A stretch of 39,573 nt of DNA from Paracoccaceae bacterium. Lineage in GTDB: Bacteria; Pseudomonadota; Alphaproteobacteria; Rhodobacterales; Rhodobacteraceae. Position numbers and translations under genes: made by a program. The stretch is taken from assembly GCA_002712045.1 (NCBI GenBank), contig PARX01000056.1:1-39573 (forward strand), read 5' to 3'. The notes beneath the pieces were generated by a model that was given only the letters and a program-made list of their open reading frames with translations, was not told the origin of the DNA and searched no databases. Shown here piece after piece: positions 35,958-39,573 of this stretch; position 1 is the first letter of the stretch, and every line of letters starts with the position of its first letter.

Positions 35958-36941
35958 ATGCTTACTGATCAGTTCAATAGAAAAATAAATTATATTAGGG
36001 TTTCAGTAACTTATAGATGCGACTTCAGATGTGTCTATTGTATGTCTGAAAAAATGAAATTTATTCCTAAAGATGATTTATTATCATTAGAAGAAATTGC
36101 AAGAATCATAAGAATTTTTAATGAGTTAGGTATTGAAAAAGTCAGAATCACTGGTGGCGAGCCGTTAGTAAGAAAAAATATAGACTGGTTATTTAAAACT
36201 ATACATAAAGAAAATAATTTTAAAGAAATCACATTAACTACTAATGGTAGTCAATTAAAGCAAAAAGCCTTAATGCTTAAAGATTCTGGAGTTGAAAGAA
36301 TTAATATTAGTCTTGATAGTTTAGACCCAAAAATTTTTAATCTTATGACAAGAGTTGGAAAATTAAATGACGTTCTAGAAGGTATTGAGCATGCAAAAAA
36401 AATAGGTTTTAAAAAAATAAAATTAAATGTTGTCCTCATGAAAAACCTAAATGGTCATGAGATTTTTAATCTAGTTGATTTCGCAATTGCTTCAGACTTT
36501 GACATCGCCTTTATAGAAGAAATGCCACTTGGTAATACAAAATTTGATAGAAGTCAGACCTCAATAAGTAATGACAATATTTTAAATTCTTTGCAAACTA
36601 AATACTCCCTTTTAAAATCAGATTTAAATACTGGTGGCCCATCAAAATACTGGAAAATAACTAATTCAAATACAAAAATTGGATTAATATCTCCTCATTC
36701 TCATAATTTTTGTGAAGACTGTAATCGAGTCAGAATAAGCTGTAAAGGCGAGTTATTTTTATGTCTTGGACATGAAGACAAAGTAGAGCTACTCCCATTA
36801 ATTAAGTCTCATCCTTTTGATGATGGTCCTATAATAGAAGCAATAATTAATAGTATGAAATTTAAACCAGAGTCCCATACTTTTAACCTTTTGGATAAAC
36901 AACCTTCTGTTATTAGATTTATGTCGCACACAGGGGGTTAA
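35958..36941 (+). CDS. moaA: GTP 3',8-cyclase MoaA
   Basis: Radical-SAM enzyme starting molybdopterin synthesis from GTP. The 327-aa protein has the SAM-cluster CxxxCxxC at Cys21-25-28 (TYRCDFRCVYC), ITGGEPLVRK, and the second substrate-binding cluster in NFCEDCNRVRISCKG. It ends in the double glycine (SHTGG) needed for function in MoaA. AGGA lies 5 nt before the ATG. It leads a moaA-mobA-mobB-moeA operon divergent from the molybdenum formate dehydrogenase operon. Confidence 0.97.
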   Translation: MLTDQFNRKINYIRVSVTYRCDFRCVYCMSEKMKFIPKDDLLSLEEIARIIRIFNELGIEKVRITGGEPLVRKNIDWLFKTIHKENNFKEITLTTNGSQLKQKALMLKDSGVERINISLDSLDPKIFNLMTRVGKLNDVLEGIEHAKKIGFKKIKLNVVLMKNLNGHEIFNLVDFAIASDFDIAFIEEMPLGNTKFDRSQTSISNDNILNSLQTKYSLLKSDLNTGGPSKYWKITNSNTKIGLISPHSHNFCEDCNRVRISCKGELFLCLGHEDKVELLPLIKSHPFDDGPIIEAIINSMKFKPESHTFNLLDKQPSVIRFMSHTGG

Positions 36942-37520
36942 TTGAAAACTGAAATAGAAGGTGTAATCCTTGCAGGAGGAAAATCAAAAAGAATGGGCTC
37001 AAATAAATCTCTTATTAAGTTAAATAATAAATACCTAATCGAACATGTATACAATAGATTAAATAAACAAGTTTCTCATATATCGATTAATACAAACACA
37101 ATTATTAAGATTTTTCCAAAAAATATTCAGTTCCAGGATCTTATTTCAAATAATACTGGGCCACTTGCTGGGATTCAAGCAGGTTTATTTAACGCAAAAA
37201 ACAACTGGGTACAATTTTGCCCTAATGATAGTCCATTTTTACCCTATAACTTGGTAAATAAATTAAGCAGTTATATTAAAAATAATGGGCCTACTATTAT
37301 AGTACCTTTGCTTTTTGGCCGTATAGAACCTGTATTCATGTTATGTCATCGCTCATTAATCAAAAATCTTGAGGAATTTATTGATACAGGTGGAAGAAAA
37401 ATAGAATCTTGGATAAAAAAAAATAATTACAAAACAGTTCCATTTTCTAACAAAAAAGCATTCACAAATATTAACAATCTTAACGAATTAGAAGAAATTG
37501 AAAAAACAACAAGTAAATAA
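36942..37520 (+). CDS. mobA: Molybdenum cofactor guanylyltransferase MobA
   Basis: Converts Mo-molybdopterin to the guanine dinucleotide form required by formate dehydrogenase. The 192-aa product has the nucleotidyltransferase signature VILAGGKSKRMGSNKSLIKL, followed by NTGPLAGIQAG and a PNDSPFLP metal-binding segment (usually DxPF in the family). The TTG start directly follows the moaA stop and is preceded by AGGGGG, a strong Shine-Dalgarno. Confidence 0.93.
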   Translation: MKTEIEGVILAGGKSKRMGSNKSLIKLNNKYLIEHVYNRLNKQVSHISINTNTIIKIFPKNIQFQDLISNNTGPLAGIQAGLFNAKNNWVQFCPNDSPFLPYNLVNKLSSYIKNNGPTIIVPLLFGRIEPVFMLCHRSLIKNLEEFIDTGGRKIESWIKKNNYKTVPFSNKKAFTNINNLNELEEIEKTTSK

Positions 37521-38043
37521 AAATTCATGTGTGATAGGTATTTGTGCATCTAACAGTGGGTGTGGAAAAACAACGTTAATTGAAAAATTAGTTCCAAAAT
37601 TGATACAAAAGGGATTTATTGTTTCAGTAATTAAACATGCCCATCATAAATTTGATATAGATATTCCAGGAAAAGATAGTTTTCGTCTAAGAAAAGCGGG
37701 TGCATATCAAACTTTAGTTTTTAATGATGTTCGATCAGCTGTAATTACTGAAAATATAAATAATGAAGTCAGTTTAGAAAAAGAAATAAAAAAAATTAAT
37801 TTAAATGCAGATATTATTTTGATCGAAGGATTAAAAAATATGGCTTACCCGAAAATTGAAATTTATAGAAATAATATTTCAGATGAAAAATTATATGAAA
37901 ATGATTCCAATATTATCGCAATTGCATCTGACATTATTCTAGATAAAAAAATACCATGTTTTAATTTAAATGATATAAATGGAATAGTAGATTTTATAAT
38001 TGAAAATAAACATAAGTATGAATTTAAATACGATAATGACTAA
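37498..38043 (+). CDS. mobB: Molybdopterin-guanine dinucleotide biosynthesis protein MobB
   Basis: P-loop GTPase that assists MobA. The 181-aa product starts at TTG 37498, overlapping mobA by 23 nt. It has the Walker A motif ASNSGCGKTTLIEKL, the VIKHAHHKFDIDIPGKDSFR block and ILIEGLKN, all typical of MobB. The overlaps with mobA and moeA suggest coupled translation. Confidence 0.95.
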   Translation: MKKQQVNKNSCVIGICASNSGCGKTTLIEKLVPKLIQKGFIVSVIKHAHHKFDIDIPGKDSFRLRKAGAYQTLVFNDVRSAVITENINNEVSLEKEIKKINLNADIILIEGLKNMAYPKIEIYRNNISDEKLYENDSNIIAIASDIILDKKIPCFNLNDINGIVDFIIENKHKYEFKYDND

Positions 38044-39310
38044 AAAAATTACATTAAGAAATTTATCTAAAGAACCTGGATGCCTAGCAGAATATGATCC
38101 TAATTCGATGAGTATTGACTCAGCAAAAAAAATGATAGACTCATTTATAGAGCCAATTAAAAAAACTGAATCTGTAAAGCTCATAAATTCAATTAACCGA
38201 ATTCTAGCGGTTGATTTAATATCTCCAATTAATGTTCCAAATTATGATAATTCAGCAATGGATGGCTTTGGATTTAAATTCTCTTCATTAAAAAATACAA
38301 AAACCTTAAATGTAAAAAATAAAGTTTTAGCTGGAAATCTAAAAATTAATCATATAAAAGATGATGAAGCTATTAAGATAATGACTGGAGGAAAAATTCC
38401 AAATGGTGTCGATACTGTTATACCAATTGAATTAGTTAACTATAAGAATAATCAAATAACATTTACTGAAGCCCCAAAAGTTGGCTCAAATATAAGAAAA
38501 GCTGGAGAAGATATAAGAAAAAAAGATATTGTTCTTAAAAAAGGGACTTTAATTTATCCTTCACAATTAGGATTGATTGCTTCTTTAGGTTTTTCGAAGA
38601 TAAAAGTTTTTAAAAAACTAAAAGTAGGATTTTTTTCAACTGGAGATGAAATTGTTCAAGTAGGTAAAAAAATAAAATCAGGACAAGTTTATGATAGTAA
38701 TCATTTTACAATTCACTCTATGCTATCTAGATTAAATGTTGAATGTCTAGATTTAGAAGTTATTCCTGACAATAAAAAAATTATCAAAAATACCCTAAAA
38801 AAATTATCAAACCAAGCTGACGTAATCATTACAAGTGGCGGAGTATCTGTAGGTGAGGCGGACTATATGAAAGAAGTTTTAAAAGAAATTGGTGAAGTTT
38901 TATTTTGGAAATTAGCAATTAAACCAGGAAGACCTATGGCTTTCGGAAAAATAAAAAATACTGACTTTTTTGGCCTTCCAGGAAATCCTGTATCAGCTAT
39001 GGTTACTTTCTACCAAATTGTTCAAAGTGCTCTTAAAATAAAAATGGGCTCAAATCTCAAACAAAAAATACCAACGTTAAAAGTTGAGTGTAGTGAATCC
39101 ATCTTTAAAAAACCAGGTAGAACAGAATTTGTAAGAGGTATATTATATGAGTCTGATGGGGTATGGAAAGTCAAAACTACTGGAAAACAAGGATCCGGTA
39201 TCTTAAGCTCTATGAGTAAAGCAAATTGCTTTATAGTCCTTACTTCAAACAAAAGAAATGTAAAATCAGGTGAAATTGTTGATGTTCAATTAATGGAAAG
39301 CTTCGTATAG
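38036..39310 (+). CDS. moeA: Molybdopterin molybdenumtransferase MoeA
   Basis: Inserts molybdate into adenylylated molybdopterin. Family motifs are NYDNSAMDGFGF, GGKIPNGVDTVIP, TGDEIVQVGKKIKSGQVYDSN, ITSGGVSVGEADYMKEVL and GLPGNPVSAMVTFYQ. I chose ATG 38036 (MTKKITLRNL, 424 aa), which overlaps the mobB stop by 8 nt; in-frame starts at 38000 and 38018 would add residues that look non-conserved. It ends the cofactor operon. Confidence 0.95.
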   Translation: MTKKITLRNLSKEPGCLAEYDPNSMSIDSAKKMIDSFIEPIKKTESVKLINSINRILAVDLISPINVPNYDNSAMDGFGFKFSSLKNTKTLNVKNKVLAGNLKINHIKDDEAIKIMTGGKIPNGVDTVIPIELVNYKNNQITFTEAPKVGSNIRKAGEDIRKKDIVLKKGTLIYPSQLGLIASLGFSKIKVFKKLKVGFFSTGDEIVQVGKKIKSGQVYDSNHFTIHSMLSRLNVECLDLEVIPDNKKIIKNTLKKLSNQADVIITSGGVSVGEADYMKEVLKEIGEVLFWKLAIKPGRPMAFGKIKNTDFFGLPGNPVSAMVTFYQIVQSALKIKMGSNLKQKIPTLKVECSESIFKKPGRTEFVRGILYESDGVWKVKTTGKQGSGILSSMSKANCFIVLTSNKRNVKSGEIVDVQLMESFV

Positions 39311-39344
39311 ACTTGATTTCATTCATTACTTTTACTAAATAAGC

Positions 39345-39350
39345 TATAAT
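39345..39350 (+). promoter_or_regulatory. Putative -10 element before the TonB-like gene
   Basis: TATAAT in the 73-nt gap after moeA, with TTCATT 17 bp upstream as a weak -35. A start near 39357 would give a leader of about 27 nt before the TTG at 39384. Confidence 0.4.
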
Positions 39351-39383
39351 TACTATCCTTTTTACTTAAACTTTCAAAAAAAT

Positions 39384-39573
39384 TTGTTTACTTTACCTTA
39401 TAAAAATAAACGAAATCTATCTTTAACTGAAACAATTTTATTGTCTATTTTATTTCATGCAGCATTCTTGGCATATCTACCATCACAAAAACTAAATGAT
39501 CCATTTAAATCAATTGAATTAGATATAGATATTTTAATAAATGAACCTGAACCAATAAAAGAAATTATTCCTG
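39384..39573 (+). CDS. TonB-like energy-transducing protein, 3'-truncated by window edge
   Basis: The frame from TTG 39384 to the end of the window has no stop. It encodes a short basic N-terminus (YKNKRNLSLTE), one hydrophobic helix containing a histidine (ILLSILFHAAFLAYLP), then a segment that turns acidic and proline-containing (DILINEPEPIKEII). This is the topology of the TonB family N-terminus, whose transmembrane helix carries a functional His. The C-terminal domain is outside the window, and no ATG is available nearby, so both the identity and start remain provisional. Confidence 0.6.
   Translation, partial: MFTLPYKNKRNLSLTETILLSILFHAAFLAYLPSQKLNDPFKSIELDIDILINEPEPIKEIIP

Overview
This window looks like a chromosomal segment from a small-genome, very AT-rich (roughly 30% GC by eye) Gram-negative bacterium. 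It is most consistent with a betaproteobacterium, and possibly a streamlined methylotroph of the Methylophilales/OM43 kind. The taxon is inferred from: a two-domain ArgA (kinase-like plus GNAT); the order cca / NDUFA9-like oxidoreductase / lpxC / ftsZ; the trxA-rho-rpmE block; and an NAD-linked molybdenum formate dehydrogenase. Genes are tightly packed, with many 1-20 nt overlaps. LpxC and a MurE carrying DNPR indicate an LPS outer membrane and meso-diaminopimelate peptidoglycan.

Layout: (1) 1-2495, plus strand: 3' part of argA, argB and a HAD pyrimidine 5'-nucleotidase. (2) 2481-22962, minus strand: cca, an NDUFA9-like protein, a 61-aa membrane protein, lpxC, then a complete division and cell wall (dcw) cluster. 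Read in the direction of transcription the cluster is mraZ-rsmH-ftsL-ftsI-murE-murF-mraY-murD-ftsW-murG-murC-murB-ddl-ftsQ-ftsA-ftsZ-lpxC. It is driven by a clear sigma70 promoter overlapped by four MraZ boxes at 10-bp period. (3) 23282-25458, minus: a compact RNase P RNA, pyrC and rsmI. (4) 25524-29783, plus: a BON-domain lipoprotein, trxA, rho, rpmE with a strong terminator, and a membrane glycosyltransferase. (5) 29785-35807, minus: the formate dehydrogenase operon fdsG-fdsB-fdsA-fdhD-fdsD. (6) 35958-39310, plus and divergent: moaA-mobA-mobB-moeA, making the molybdenum cofactor that FdsA needs. (7) The start of a TonB-like protein runs off the right edge.

The unusual feature is a set of single-site anomalies in essential dcw genes whose sequences are otherwise well conserved. 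ftsZ has an in-frame TGA at a conserved glycine codon. ftsI has an in-frame TAA between its SxN and KTG motifs. murD has a one-base frameshift in a T7/A7 tract. murF has no ATG/GTG/TTG start and seems to start at ATT behind a good Shine-Dalgarno. murG has its Shine-Dalgarno placed for an ATA codon. Outside the cluster, the glycosyltransferase has an in-frame TAA 31 codons before its natural end. Downstream motifs (FtsZ C-terminal peptide, FtsI KTG, the MurD C-terminal domain) remain intact. So the choices are sequence or assembly error, very recent mutation, or recoding/slippage; the sequence alone cannot decide. I see no phage, insertion sequence, CRISPR array or tRNA gene.
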